Shown piece by piece: positions 15,910 to 25,202 of a stretch of 64,000 nucleotides of DNA. The translations under genes and the position numbers were made by a program. How positions within the stretch are numbered: position 1 is the stretch's first letter; every line of letters begins with the position of its first letter. The stretch is from Clostridium cellulovorans 743B (GTDB lineage: Bacteria; Bacillota; Clostridia; Clostridiales; Clostridiaceae). The stretch lies in the NCBI RefSeq assembly GCF_000145275.1, contig NC_014393.1, positions 4,154,001-4,218,000 on the forward strand, written 5' to 3'. The notes under the pieces were generated by a model. The model had not been told where the DNA came from and ran no database searches. It was given only the letters and a program-made list of their open reading frames with translations.

Positions 15910-16875
15910 TCACTTATGTTTAAAGCCGCGATATTTTGTTTTGTCTATATCAAGTTCTTTGAACAACATAGCTATCACAGCTTCATAATCTCTTAAACTA
16001 GTTGTCTTTCTTATTTTCTTAAGATACTTATCACTATCTGCAAATAAATGTATCATGTAAAACCAAAATTCCATCATTTTAAATAGTACATTTCGTTCTC
16101 CAGAAAGTATTTCCTGATAACTATTATAGACTTTATCATGAAACTCCTTCATGACCTTTTTATCTGCACTATTATTGTTTTTAATTTCTCCAATTAATGC
16201 TGGATTTGCAATTAATCCTCGTCCTAGCATTACTGCATCTAGATTTGGATACGTTTCTATTAGCTCCGTATAATCCTTAGCATTAAAAATATCACCATTA
16301 TAACAAATAGGATTTTTGCTTAATGATACTGCATCTTTAAATACATCCATATTAGGCTTATTATTATAGAGATCCTTTTGTATCCTTGGATGAATAATCA
16401 GCTCCTCTAAAGGGTATTTATTAAAGATTTCAATTAGTTTATAAAATTCCCCTGGAGAATCTTTTCCTATTCGTGTCTTTATAGAAATCTTCGTCTCTGC
16501 CTTTAAAAATATTTCTTCTAAAAATTGATCAAGCTGTTCTCTTTGTGCAAGAAATCCTGAACCTTTATTTTTTGCAACAACTGTACCAGCTGGACAACCT
16601 AAGTTTAAATTAATCTCTTTATAACCGAATTTCATTAAATCCTTCATGGTATGAATAAAGTACTCTGAATTATTTGTTAGGATTTGAGGAACAACATTAA
16701 GTCCTTCATTGTGCTCCGGCAATATATCGTTTAATTCTCTAGAAGTAAAGCACATATTCTTAGTTGGCGAAACAAAAGGCATAAAGTATTTATCAACTTG
16801 TCCAAAGAAGGTTTCATATGCCTTCCTATATAAATATACAGTGACGCCTTCTAATGGTGCAAAATAAAATTTCAT
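15910..16875 (-). CDS. tRNA-dihydrouridine synthase family protein
   Basis: A 321-residue FMN-dependent Dus enzyme, which reduces uridine to dihydrouridine in tRNA D-loops. Visible: the N-terminal FAPLEGVTVYLYR FMN loop, INLNLGCPAGTVVAKNKGSG with the catalytic cysteine (about 94), KTRIG, the LIIHPRIQ segment, NGDIF and MLGRGLIANP phosphate-binding motifs. The GAGGAG ribosome site is good. The subfamily (DusB/DusC-like) is not certain. It lies directly upstream of a Y RNA that imitates the tRNA D arm, separated only by hairpin repeats; a functional link is possible but unproven. The gene upstream (16934) is 58 bases away and probably co-transcribed. Confidence 0.88.
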   Translation of the reverse strand: MKFYFAPLEGVTVYLYRKAYETFFGQVDKYFMPFVSPTKNMCFTSRELNDILPEHNEGLNVVPQILTNNSEYFIHTMKDLMKFGYKEINLNLGCPAGTVVAKNKGSGFLAQREQLDQFLEEIFLKAETKISIKTRIGKDSPGEFYKLIEIFNKYPLEELIIHPRIQKDLYNNKPNMDVFKDAVSLSKNPICYNGDIFNAKDYTELIETYPNLDAVMLGRGLIANPALIGEIKNNNSADKKVMKEFHDKVYNSYQEILSGERNVLFKMMEFWFYMIHLFADSDKYLKKIRKTTSLRDYEAVIAMLFKELDIDKTKYRGFKHK

Positions 16876-16933
16876 ATTACGTTACTCCTCATCATAGATG
16901 GTTTTGTTATATTCATGTTTTAGTTTAAAGAAA

Positions 16934-17497
16934 CTATCTTCCATTCTCATTAATTAGCTTTAATTGTAATTCCAACGTATTTCTTATATTCTTCTTTCTA
17001 TTTGAACTCTTCTCTAAGTTTTCTACTATCTTTTCTATTATACCATCCATATCCCATATAAATTCATTATCATACATTTCAAAAGCACATTTTCCGTAAT
17101 CTGTGACTTCTCTTTCATATGTAACTTCGCCCTCTTCTTTACCATTTGCATAACTTAAACGAGTCACGCAAAATTCATTATTCCATAATAACCACAATTC
17201 ATATAATCCATATTTCTCATTCATATAACAATTAACATCTTTACTTCCACTCTTATACTCACCTACCTTTACAGCATGTTTGCATAGATCATTAAAAGAT
17301 ATCAACTCTCCGAATTTGGTCTCCAAGCTATAGCGTACTATGTTTTCTATTTTTTCATAAACTAAATGCTTTCTAGATATAGTAATTACTTCCATTATTT
17401 CCGTTACTTTAGAATTTAGTAACGCAAAACTTTTTTCATTAATAACCTTATTATTAAGTTCTATTTCATTAACCAAGTTTTTTATTTTATCTAACAT
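16934..17497 (-). CDS. Uncharacterised soluble protein
   Basis: 187 residues behind a perfect GGAGGAAGT ribosome site; I do not recognise the family. The N-terminal 60 residues are helical, probably coiled coil (LNNKVINEKSFALLNSKVTEIMEVI broken by polar residues), followed by a strand-rich middle with aromatic residues (YGLYELWLLWNNEFCVTRLSYANG) and a basic C-terminal helix. There is no signal peptide or membrane segment. It is immediately upstream of the dus gene on the same strand, with a 58-base gap and no terminator, so probably in one operon. Confidence 0.6.
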   Translation of the reverse strand: MLDKIKNLVNEIELNNKVINEKSFALLNSKVTEIMEVITISRKHLVYEKIENIVRYSLETKFGELISFNDLCKHAVKVGEYKSGSKDVNCYMNEKYGLYELWLLWNNEFCVTRLSYANGKEEGEVTYEREVTDYGKCAFEMYDNEFIWDMDGIIEKIVENLEKSSNRKKNIRNTLELQLKLINENGR

Positions 17498-17884
17498 ACT
17501 TCCTCCAATATTTATAAAAATACATCAACCTACAAGTATATTCTTAAAATTACAAATAAACAGTATAATTCTAATATACACTATTACTTATCGACATAAA
17601 ATAATATATTTTTATATGAAGAACTTACTTTTTACCTATTAAAATTACCTTTCATCCATATATATCCACCTCATAATCATTAACAGCAATTTAATGTAAA
17701 ATATAATCTTCAAACAGATAAATATAAATATATGACATATTTTTTTAATCTTATTTTAAGATTGTATCTTTATAATCTACTTAAAGAAATATTTTATTAT
17801 ACTTACTTAATATAGATATTTTATAAAAAGTTAGTTAAAATTTATATATACGCATTATATTAGGATAAAAGATTGGTGATAAAC
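17498..17884. other. AT-rich divergent promoter region
   Basis: About 390 bases between the divergent genes at 17497 (minus) and 17885 (plus). I see no conserved RNA, repeat or remnant gene, only AT-rich sequence that must hold both promoters. Confidence 0.5.
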
Positions 17885-18661
17885 TTGAAAAGAATATTTA
17901 AACTTTTAATAATTACATTTATAATGACACTCCTTATTGATCCAGTAATTAATTTTGCAAGTTATTTGCATGTAGATGATATCAATATAAGATATCCCCA
18001 AAAGGCTCGAAACATTGAATCCCCTGTATCACAACTTGTTGTTAACACAATCACTAAACCAAATGAAGCATTTATAGATGTACCTCTTACTAATCAATTA
18101 CCTGAGCTAAGAAACGGTTGTGAAATTACAAGTTTAACTATGCTATTAAATTATAATGGAATTACTATCGATAAAAACTATCTAGCTAAAGAAGTTAAAA
18201 TGGATTCAACTCCCTTAGTTTTAGATTTATCGGGTAACATATTAACTTGGGGAGATCCAAATGATGGTTTTGTTGGAGATATGATTGGTTATAATGCAGA
18301 TGGTTATTCTATATATCCCAAAGCATTACTTCCTCTTGTAAATAAGTATATGAATAATGCTGGAAAAGACCTTACAGGAGTAACAATTGATACTCTTAAA
18401 AATTATTTAATACATAAAAAACCAATATTAGTTTGGGTTACTTATGATTTTAGTATTCCAGATAACTTTATTACTTGGACAAAAAATGGCAAAATCATAA
18501 AAGCGACCTTTGACCAACATTGCATTCTATTAACAGGCTATGATGAAAGTAATTTTTACTATAATGATCCGATGGATTCTGAAAAAAATTTAGCTATTGA
18601 TATAGAAACCTTTGAAGAGGTTTGGAACTCCATGGGCAATTTAGCCTTGAGTTATGATTAG
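17885..18661 (+). CDS. Secreted C39-like cysteine peptidase
   Basis: 258 residues from TTG 17885, which has GGTGAT four bases upstream; an in-frame TTG four codons earlier lacks a ribosome site. The N-terminus is a signal peptide (KRIFKLLIITFIMTLLIDP). The mature part matches the C39_2/papain-like family: the oxyanion and catalytic Cys in LRNGCEITSLTMLL (C79), HCILLTGYD (H212) and a final Asp in YYNDPM (D228). Related proteins are cell-envelope or secreted peptidases of unknown substrate, not necessarily bacteriocin exporters. It is monocistronic. Confidence 0.75.
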   Translation: MKRIFKLLIITFIMTLLIDPVINFASYLHVDDINIRYPQKARNIESPVSQLVVNTITKPNEAFIDVPLTNQLPELRNGCEITSLTMLLNYNGITIDKNYLAKEVKMDSTPLVLDLSGNILTWGDPNDGFVGDMIGYNADGYSIYPKALLPLVNKYMNNAGKDLTGVTIDTLKNYLIHKKPILVWVTYDFSIPDNFITWTKNGKIIKATFDQHCILLTGYDESNFYYNDPMDSEKNLAIDIETFEEVWNSMGNLALSYD

Positions 18662-18860
18662 CTTACTTTATAGATGCCCACAGTCGTAACTAAAAATATT
18701 TCTGTTACGACGCCAAAGAAGCAAGGTGATAAACTTCACGAATAACTTGAATTTTGGATATGGGTATCTATGAACAATCCTCATTATAAAAATAGAGTAA
18801 TAAAAAAATAAGAAAAGGCCTATTCCAAAACAAAAGAACAGCACCTTTAATTTCACATCA

Positions 18861-19202
18861 TCAACAAGCAACAATTTCCTTAATCATAAATTCTTTTCCA
18901 CATAATACTTCCCAGTGTCTGCTTCCACAGTTTGGGCATGTACTATTGTTAGCAATAATGTTAAAAACTTTATTGCACGCTTTACAGATACCATTTCCAG
19001 GTAATACTTCAATTTTCAAATTGGTATCTTGTAGCATGGTTCCTTCAACTGCTGCTGGGTAACAAGCTTCAAGATATCTTGGAATCATTGCTGAAAGCTC
19101 ACCAACTTGCAACACCAAAGTCTCTATTTTTGTTACGCCATTTCTTCTTGCAAAGTTTTCAACAGTTTGAACAACTTCAATCATAACTCCAACTTCATGC
19201 AA
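18861..19202 (-). CDS. hypA: HypA nickel chaperone for [NiFe]-hydrogenase maturation
   Basis: 113 residues from a TTG at 19202, placed by its GAGAGGTGA ribosome site; this gives M-H2-E3, the conserved N-terminal nickel-binding His and Glu. An upstream ATG would bury them. The zinc site is CKAC...CPNC (about residues 72-91). HypA hands nickel to the hydrogenase large subunit with HypB. It is last in a hypB / iron-sulfur flavoprotein / hypA cluster, with a 261-base gap before it. The rest of the Hyp set (C, D, E, F) and a [NiFe] enzyme are not in the window. Confidence 0.88.
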   Translation of the reverse strand: MHEVGVMIEVVQTVENFARRNGVTKIETLVLQVGELSAMIPRYLEACYPAAVEGTMLQDTNLKIEVLPGNGICKACNKVFNIIANNSTCPNCGSRHWEVLCGKEFMIKEIVAC

Positions 19203-19463
19203 AGGACTCACCTCTCTTTTCAAAGTATGTAGATTTCAATAATGAAACTCCTCTAAAATTTCTGTCATAGACATAAAACTTTATGATGTAAATCAACTTA
19301 TTTCAATATATAAAGATGGGTAGAACTATAGTTCCACCCTTCTTTACTCTTTTTATTAGTTATACTGGTCAACATATTAAATAATTATTTATAGAGTTAT
19401 TTTTCTGGTCAATAATATAACTTTATACATTTTAATGTTTTGCAATCACAATAGGTTTCTTTA

Positions 19464-22145
19464 CTATTTTTTGAATATCTTCTTCACGTTTTTCATAGCT
19501 ATTTTTCCTTGACGTTTGATTACATGTTTTATAACAAGTGGTTTCATTTCTGTAAAATCTACACCTGAAGCATCATATCTTCTTACCAATGAAATTGCAT
19601 CGAATTTACACTTTGTAGTACAAACTCCACAACCTACACATTGATATTGATCTACTACTGTAGCACCACAGCCAAGACAACGTTCAGTTTCCTTCTTTAT
19701 TTGATCTTCTGTAAAAGTAACACGTAAATCCTTAAAGGTTTCTTTTGATTTACTTCCATCTACATGAATAGTTCTTTGTCTAGGAAGGTGATCATATCCA
19801 GCCATATCTAAGTTAGCTTTATCAAGAGCATGATAATCTCTTTCACGGTTATATGTTAGGTTATCTCCATGAATATAACGATGAATTGAAACTGAGCCTT
19901 GCTTTCCTAATGCAATAGCATCTATAGCAAACTTAGGACCTGTTAAAGCATCTCCACCAGCAAATACATCTGAATCTGCAGTTTGGAAAGTTAATGGATC
20001 AGCTTTTATTGTCTTGTTTGGATTTAATTCTATATTAGAACCTTCTAATATAGAACCCCAATCAATTCCTTGACCAACTGAAAGTAATACATGGTTTGCT
20101 TTTACGATCTTTGTTGTATTTTCATCGAATTTAGGGCTAAATCTTCTATTTTCATCGAATACAGAAATACATTTCTTGAATTCTACTCCTACAACACGTC
20201 CATTTTCTACTACTATTCTCTTTGGACCCCATGAATTGTTTATAACAATTCCTTCTGATTCTGCTTCTTCTATTTCTTCATCTAATGCAGGCATTTCTTG
20301 TCTGCTTTCTAAGCAGAACATATCTATGCTTGAAGCTCCAACTCTCTCAGCAGTTCTAGCAACGTCTATAGCAACGTTTCCTCCACCGATTACAATTGTT
20401 GGTCCTTCTAATCTTAAATCTTCACCTAGGTTTACTCTACGTAAGAATTCAACCCCAGTCATTACACCTTGCGCATTTTCTCCTTCAAGACCTAGACTTC
20501 TTCCAGCTTGAGCACCTATTGCTACATAGAATGCCTTATAGCCTTTCTTTCTTAATTCTGGAATTGTAACATCTTTACCAACTTCAACTCCAGCTTTAAA
20601 TTCTACGCCTAATTGTCTAAGAACTTCTATTTCTGATTCTACTATTTCTTTTCCTAATCTGTAAGAAGGAATTCCTAAGGTTAACATACCACCAAGTTTC
20701 TTTTGCTTTTCAAATACTGTTACCTTATAACCTTCAACAGCTAAGAAATATGCACAAGAAAGTCCTGCTGGACCTGCTCCAACTACAGCAATTTTTTCTT
20801 GTCTTTCTTTTCTCTTTTCAGGTACAAAACGATGTTCTGATTTTAATTCTAGATCTGCAATGAATTTTTTAATTTCATCAACTGCTAGTGGTTCATCTAT
20901 ATCTCCTCTTGTACAAACCGCTTCACACTTTCTTGGACAAATACGTCCACAGATTGCTGGTAATGGATTTTCTTTCTTTATAAGCTCTAGTGCTTCTCTA
21001 TATCTTCCTTGAGCTGCCATCTTAACATAACCTTGAACTGCTATATGAGCTGGACATCCAGATTTACATGGACTTGTTCCACCTTCTTCAACAAGCTTAC
21101 GGTTACGATAATCAAGATCCCATCTATCTTTTCCCCACTTAGTGTCACGTGGAGTATCTCTTTCCTCAATTGCCTTAGGAACTGGAATAGGAGTCTTTGT
21201 ACATAGATTTTGTCCTAATTTCGCTGCATTAGCTTGGCAGTTTTCAACACATTCTCCACAAGCAACACATTTATCTTTATCAACAACTGCTACATAATTT
21301 GATCTAGACCAGTCTGGATTTCTATACAAAGTTGTATTTCTTAATCCAAAACAGCCACATCCACAGCAATTACAAACTGCAAGAGCCTTTCCAGGACCTG
21401 ATAAGTTCGGTATAGAGTGAACTAACCCTTCTTCTTCAGCCTTTCTGCAAATTTCAAGAGCCTTTTCCTTAGTAATTTTTCTTCCTCTGCCTGTACGAAT
21501 ATAATACTCAGCAGCTGGTCCAAATTGAATACACATATCTTCAACAGTATGTCCACACCCTTGACCAATAATTCTCATGGAAGTTCTGCATGCACAATCT
21601 GCTACAGAGAAAACTTCATGTTGGTTGATAAGATATGAAATTTCTTCATAAGAAGCTCTTCTAGTTTCTCCTTGGATAGCACTTTCAATTGGAATAACTC
21701 TCATTACACCCAATCCAATTGGAATATTTCCAGTCATTAATGCTCCTAATTTTCTTGTATATTCTTCAAAACACTCACCGATTTGTGGATACTTCTCAAC
21801 ATTTTCCTTATGTGCAACCATATATTCCATTACACCAGGAACAAAAAGTTCAAGGAAATACGCGTCTTCACCATCAGCTTCTTTTTCTACTTTAATAACA
21901 CCATCCACGGCCATTTGAAATAGCAATTTTTCTACTTTGTCAGCAGGTTTGCCACAAAGCTTAGCTATTTCTTTTACCTTTTTAGGCTTACGGATTTCTA
22001 GCTTTAACGCTATTTCTGCCATTTCATCTGTCATAACAGGTTCTAGTATTCTATATTCTGGGTCTGTTTCTTTTACTTTTACTATTCCGCCAGTAATTCC
22101 AGCAGCAATTTTATTTGCTAAATCAAGGACTTTTTGTTTTACCAT
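19464..22145 (-). CDS. Multidomain iron-sulfur flavoprotein with GltD-type oxidoreductase core
   Basis: 893 residues. An N-terminal winged-helix-like region (about 35-85) is followed by a cysteine-rich part (DCACRTSMRIIGQGC, CNCCGCGCFG), a ferredoxin motif CVACGECVENC (about 290), the GltD-like Fe-S segment CKSGCPAH...CGRICPRKCEAVC, an FAD site VVGAGPAGLSCAYFLA, an NAD(P) site VIGGGNVAIDVARTA, FAGGDALTGP, and a C-terminal ferredoxin CVGCGVCTTKCKFDAI. It would move electrons between NAD(P)H and iron-sulfur carriers, like NfnB or glutamate synthase small subunit. It sits 35 bases after hypB and before hypA, suggesting a hydrogenase-linked role. Substrate and partner are not evident. Cytoplasmic. 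Confidence 0.8.
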   Translation of the reverse strand: MVKQKVLDLANKIAAGITGGIVKVKETDPEYRILEPVMTDEMAEIALKLEIRKPKKVKEIAKLCGKPADKVEKLLFQMAVDGVIKVEKEADGEDAYFLELFVPGVMEYMVAHKENVEKYPQIGECFEEYTRKLGALMTGNIPIGLGVMRVIPIESAIQGETRRASYEEISYLINQHEVFSVADCACRTSMRIIGQGCGHTVEDMCIQFGPAAEYYIRTGRGRKITKEKALEICRKAEEEGLVHSIPNLSGPGKALAVCNCCGCGCFGLRNTTLYRNPDWSRSNYVAVVDKDKCVACGECVENCQANAAKLGQNLCTKTPIPVPKAIEERDTPRDTKWGKDRWDLDYRNRKLVEEGGTSPCKSGCPAHIAVQGYVKMAAQGRYREALELIKKENPLPAICGRICPRKCEAVCTRGDIDEPLAVDEIKKFIADLELKSEHRFVPEKRKERQEKIAVVGAGPAGLSCAYFLAVEGYKVTVFEKQKKLGGMLTLGIPSYRLGKEIVESEIEVLRQLGVEFKAGVEVGKDVTIPELRKKGYKAFYVAIGAQAGRSLGLEGENAQGVMTGVEFLRRVNLGEDLRLEGPTIVIGGGNVAIDVARTAERVGASSIDMFCLESRQEMPALDEEIEEAESEGIVINNSWGPKRIVVENGRVVGVEFKKCISVFDENRRFSPKFDENTTKIVKANHVLLSVGQGIDWGSILEGSNIELNPNKTIKADPLTFQTADSDVFAGGDALTGPKFAIDAIALGKQGSVSIHRYIHGDNLTYNRERDYHALDKANLDMAGYDHLPRQRTIHVDGSKSKETFKDLRVTFTEDQIKKETERCLGCGATVVDQYQCVGCGVCTTKCKFDAISLVRRYDASGVDFTEMKPLVIKHVIKRQGKIAMKNVKKIFKK

Positions 22146-22180
22146 GATTATTTCCTCCCAAATACTACTTCAGTATGGTA

Positions 22181-22852
22181 CTATTTTTCATTCCAGTCTT
22201 TCACTTCGTCACGTACCCACTGAGCCCATTCATCAATTCCTTCACCGGTTTTAGCAGATATCGGGATAACTTTGATATTAGGGTTCAATTTAGTTATACG
22301 CTCTTTTACTGCCTCAAAATCAAAATTGAAATAAGATACTGCATCAATTTTATTGATTAACACAACATCAACAATTGAAAACATTAAAGGATATTTTAGA
22401 GGTTTGTCATCACCCTCTGGTACGCTTAAAATCATAGCATTCTTAGTTGCACCAGTATCAAACTCTGCAGGACATACTAAGTTCCCTACATTTTCTAAGA
22501 TAACAAAATCTACATCTTCTGTTCCAAGTCCTTGCAAGCCTTGTTTAGTCATATCTGCATCAAGGTGACACATACCTCCAGTATGTAATTGAATTACTTT
22601 TGAACCAGTTTTAGAAACAGTGTCAGCGTCAACATCAGAATCGATATCTGCTTCTAAAACACCAATTCTCATTTCATTCTTTAAAGCTTCAATTGTTCTT
22701 AAAACAGTTGTTGTTTTACCTGAACCTGGTGATGACATTAAATTCAATAGAAATGTCTTTTCTTTCTTCAATTCTTCCCTAAGCAAATTCGCTTGTCTAT
22801 CATTGTCTTGGAAGACACTTTGTTTAATTTCAAGAACTTTATATGTATCCAT
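22181..22852 (-). CDS. hypB: HypB GTPase, nickel insertion for hydrogenase
   Basis: A 223-residue SIMIBI-class GTPase: P-loop MSSPGSGKTT, EADIDSDVDADT, the metal-binding TGGMCHLDA and NLVCPAEFDTG cysteines and histidine, and the NKID nucleotide-specificity motif. The N-terminus lacks the histidine-rich nickel-storage tail and CxxCGC motif seen in some HypB proteins. A GGGGGGAA ribosome site precedes the start. It is first in the hypB / flavoprotein / hypA cluster. Confidence 0.9.
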   Translation of the reverse strand: MDTYKVLEIKQSVFQDNDRQANLLREELKKEKTFLLNLMSSPGSGKTTTVLRTIEALKNEMRIGVLEADIDSDVDADTVSKTGSKVIQLHTGGMCHLDADMTKQGLQGLGTEDVDFVILENVGNLVCPAEFDTGATKNAMILSVPEGDDKPLKYPLMFSIVDVVLINKIDAVSYFNFDFEAVKERITKLNPNIKVIPISAKTGEGIDEWAQWVRDEVKDWNEK

Positions 22853-23027
22853 AGCAGTTCCCCCCTAAATTTATCTTTGTATTTTACTTATTTATATGAT
22901 TATCCTACAGAAAGTATTTTCAGAGCTAGAAATTAAGCACTGCATATGTTATAAAATGAAGTTTATCTCCCTTCAAATTCTATAGGCTTAATATTTTCAA
23001 ACTTAAAATTAAAACATCAAATCCACA

Positions 23028-23049
23028 TTAATAAAACATGTTTTATTAA
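23028..23049. promoter_or_regulatory. 22-bp perfect palindrome upstream of hypB
   Basis: A fully symmetric AT-rich palindrome around ACATGT (arms TTAATAAAACA / TGTTTTATTAA), about 175 bases before hypB and past the end of the oleate hydratase gene. A second long inverted repeat (CTTATACAT / ATGTATAAG, 23098-23150) follows. The first could be an operator or a bidirectional terminator, the second a terminator for the oleate hydratase gene. Confidence 0.4.
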
Positions 23050-23223
23050 CTATTTTCGATTTCTCCTTCATAATAAAGTTACGTTACAAAAACTTAACTT
23101 ATACATATCTCATAATATCAAAGCTTCGACACTTTTGAGCCATGTATAAGCTTATAGTTAAAGTTATAACTCTATAATATTTTCAGAATCAAACGCTTGG
23201 ATTGATGTTATAATTTATTCTTA

Positions 23224-24975
23224 CTATATTATGTTGTATCTTCTTAATACTTCTTCTATTACAGTTCCTTGAATCTTCTTTAGTGCTTCCATTGGTACTG
23301 GAAGTTTATTTATTGGTTTTTCTCCATCCATCATCTTAACTGTAGAATCAAGTAATACACGTATGTCATAGCATGAATTAAATACTTCTGGTACTCCACG
23401 ATCTATATCAAGCAATGTATAAACTGCTTCCATAGCTGTTCTTACTGAGTATTCTGTTGTGAACACTGTGTCGCGATCTGTATGTGCAAATTGACCAAGG
23501 AACGCAAAGTTTACGCTTCCATCTGGAACAACCTTAGGTCTGTCTTCTAAGCTTCTTGGCATAAAGAATGCAGTGATGTATGGCATCATACAAGGTACGG
23601 AGTTAGCTGAATTTACAGCCATATCGTGGATTTGATCTTCTGGAACTCCCATATGATACAACCATTCTTCTGTGATTTCGATACCTGTACATTCTTTCAT
23701 TGGTTTCTTTATATAGTTTCCTGGAACTTCTGAGAATAAACCATATACCCAAACACAAAGTTGATCTTTTGGTTGTTCCTTAAAGTGAGGTTGTCTATTT
23801 AATGTCCAACTCATTAACCAGTTTGAATCTTTACAAGTAACTATACCACCAGTAACAACCTTTCCGCTAAATGGATCACGTTTGCAGATTTTTTGAATGT
23901 ATGGTGGAATTCTGTCATCAAGAGTAGTTATTGTAGCAGACTCCCAATTTGTTTCTTTTGTATTAGAACAGAACTTATCAGGATTACCGAAAGCTGGATC
24001 TTGTGCAGCGATGTTCTTCCATAATTGCCAACATCCTCTTATAGAATCATCAAATTCTGGTGCAGTGTTTTGGTCACCAAGAGTTGAGTTTTCTGTACAG
24101 CTTCCATTAGTAACAAAAACTAAATCATTTTCTGTAAGATTTATTACTTCTTCCTTACCGTTGTGGTTGCAAATGATTTGCTTAGCTACTTTCTTTTCAC
24201 CGGTAGTATCAAAAATAACATTTGTTACTTCAGTGTCATATTGGAAGTGAACTCCATGTGATTCAAGGTATTTTACCATTGGTAGGATTAATGACTCATA
24301 TTGATTGTATTTTGTAAACTTTAATGCAGATAAGTCAGGAAGTCCACCAATATGGTGAATAAATCTTTGAAGATAAAGTTTCATTTCTAATGCACTGTGC
24401 CAATCTCTAAATGCGAACATTGTTCTCCAGTACATCCAGAAGTTAGAGTTAAGAAGGTCTTCTGAGAACACTTCATCGATTCTTCTATCATATAAATCTT
24501 CATCACGAGTAAAGAATAACTTTACAAGTTCCATAGAAGCTCTATCACTTAATCCAAATTTATTATTAGTTTGAGCATCTTCACCTCTATTGATTGTTGC
24601 TCTTTGAAGAGAATAGTTTGGATCTTTTTTATTTAACCAGTAATATTCATCTAAAACTGAAACACCTTCTGTCTCAATAGAAGGAATTGAACGGAATAAA
24701 TCCCACAAACATTCAAAGTGGTTTTCCATTTCACGTCCGCCTCTTATAATAAAGCCTCTTTGGTTATCTTTAATACCATCGCAAGCTCCTCCGGATAAGC
24801 TTAGTTCTTCTAATATATGAATATTTTCACCCTTCATTTGACCATCACGCACTAAAAAACACGCTGCTGATAATGATGCTAAACCAGCACCAACTAAATA
24901 TGCAGATTTTTGATCTACACCTTCAGGTTTTAAAGGACATGCAAAAGCTTCATAATTTCCATTGCTATAATACAT
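23224..24975 (-). CDS. ohyA: Oleate hydratase (FAD-dependent fatty acid double-bond hydratase)
   Basis: 583 residues from ATG 24975, which has GGAGGAATC upstream. The family, formerly called myosin-cross-reactive antigen, adds water to oleic acid to give 10-hydroxystearate and detoxifies unsaturated fatty acids at the membrane. Visible: FAD Rossmann motif YLVGAGLASLSAACFLVRDG (about 26-45), the GGACDGI and RGGREMENHFECLWDLF segment, FIHHIGGLPDLSAL, and FLGQFAHTDRDTVFTTEYSVR near the C-terminus that closes the FAD site. Length is typical. It is preceded by a terminator and a 28-bp operator-like palindrome shared with the upstream membrane protein gene, so it is probably controlled by the nearby TetR regulator. 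Confidence 0.93.
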   Translation of the reverse strand: MYYSNGNYEAFACPLKPEGVDQKSAYLVGAGLASLSAACFLVRDGQMKGENIHILEELSLSGGACDGIKDNQRGFIIRGGREMENHFECLWDLFRSIPSIETEGVSVLDEYYWLNKKDPNYSLQRATINRGEDAQTNNKFGLSDRASMELVKLFFTRDEDLYDRRIDEVFSEDLLNSNFWMYWRTMFAFRDWHSALEMKLYLQRFIHHIGGLPDLSALKFTKYNQYESLILPMVKYLESHGVHFQYDTEVTNVIFDTTGEKKVAKQIICNHNGKEEVINLTENDLVFVTNGSCTENSTLGDQNTAPEFDDSIRGCWQLWKNIAAQDPAFGNPDKFCSNTKETNWESATITTLDDRIPPYIQKICKRDPFSGKVVTGGIVTCKDSNWLMSWTLNRQPHFKEQPKDQLCVWVYGLFSEVPGNYIKKPMKECTGIEITEEWLYHMGVPEDQIHDMAVNSANSVPCMMPYITAFFMPRSLEDRPKVVPDGSVNFAFLGQFAHTDRDTVFTTEYSVRTAMEAVYTLLDIDRGVPEVFNSCYDIRVLLDSTVKMMDGEKPINKLPVPMEALKKIQGTVIEEVLRRYNII

Positions 24976-25036
24976 TATAAGATTCCTCCATCGTCTTTTT
25001 TTTAATTTAATTATAGGAATATTTATAATGCATAAC

Positions 25037-25064
25037 AATAGACAAAAAGACTAATTTGTCTATT
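25037..25064. promoter_or_regulatory. Operator palindrome at the ohyA promoter
   Basis: AATAGACAAA, eight bases, TTTGTCTATT: a perfect 10-bp inverted repeat spanning 28 bp, 62 bases before the ohyA start. The same 28-bp architecture recurs at 26256-26283 upstream of the membrane protein gene, next to a TetR-family gene. Confidence 0.8.
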
Positions 25065-25114
25065 TATGTTTATTTATGATTATTTATGTTGTGAAGTAAT
25101 AATATTGAATAACT

Positions 25115-25150
25115 AAAAAGACTAGCCAAAACTCCTCAGCTAGTCCTTTT
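25115..25150 (-). terminator. Terminator between the membrane protein gene and ohyA
   Basis: A GACTAGC/GCTAGTC stem with flanking A and T runs on both strands, 50 bases after the membrane protein stop codon. Confidence 0.8.
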
Positions 25151-25202
25151 ATAAAAAAATTTCTTAGATTAAAAACAAGACATGTCCAAATTAATAATAA
25201 AT

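Noticed and set aside
18668..18874. 68-codon minus-strand frame after hypA
   Set aside because: Low-complexity hydrophobic peptide overlapping the hypA end, no convincing ribosome site; the region looks like untranslated 3' sequence.
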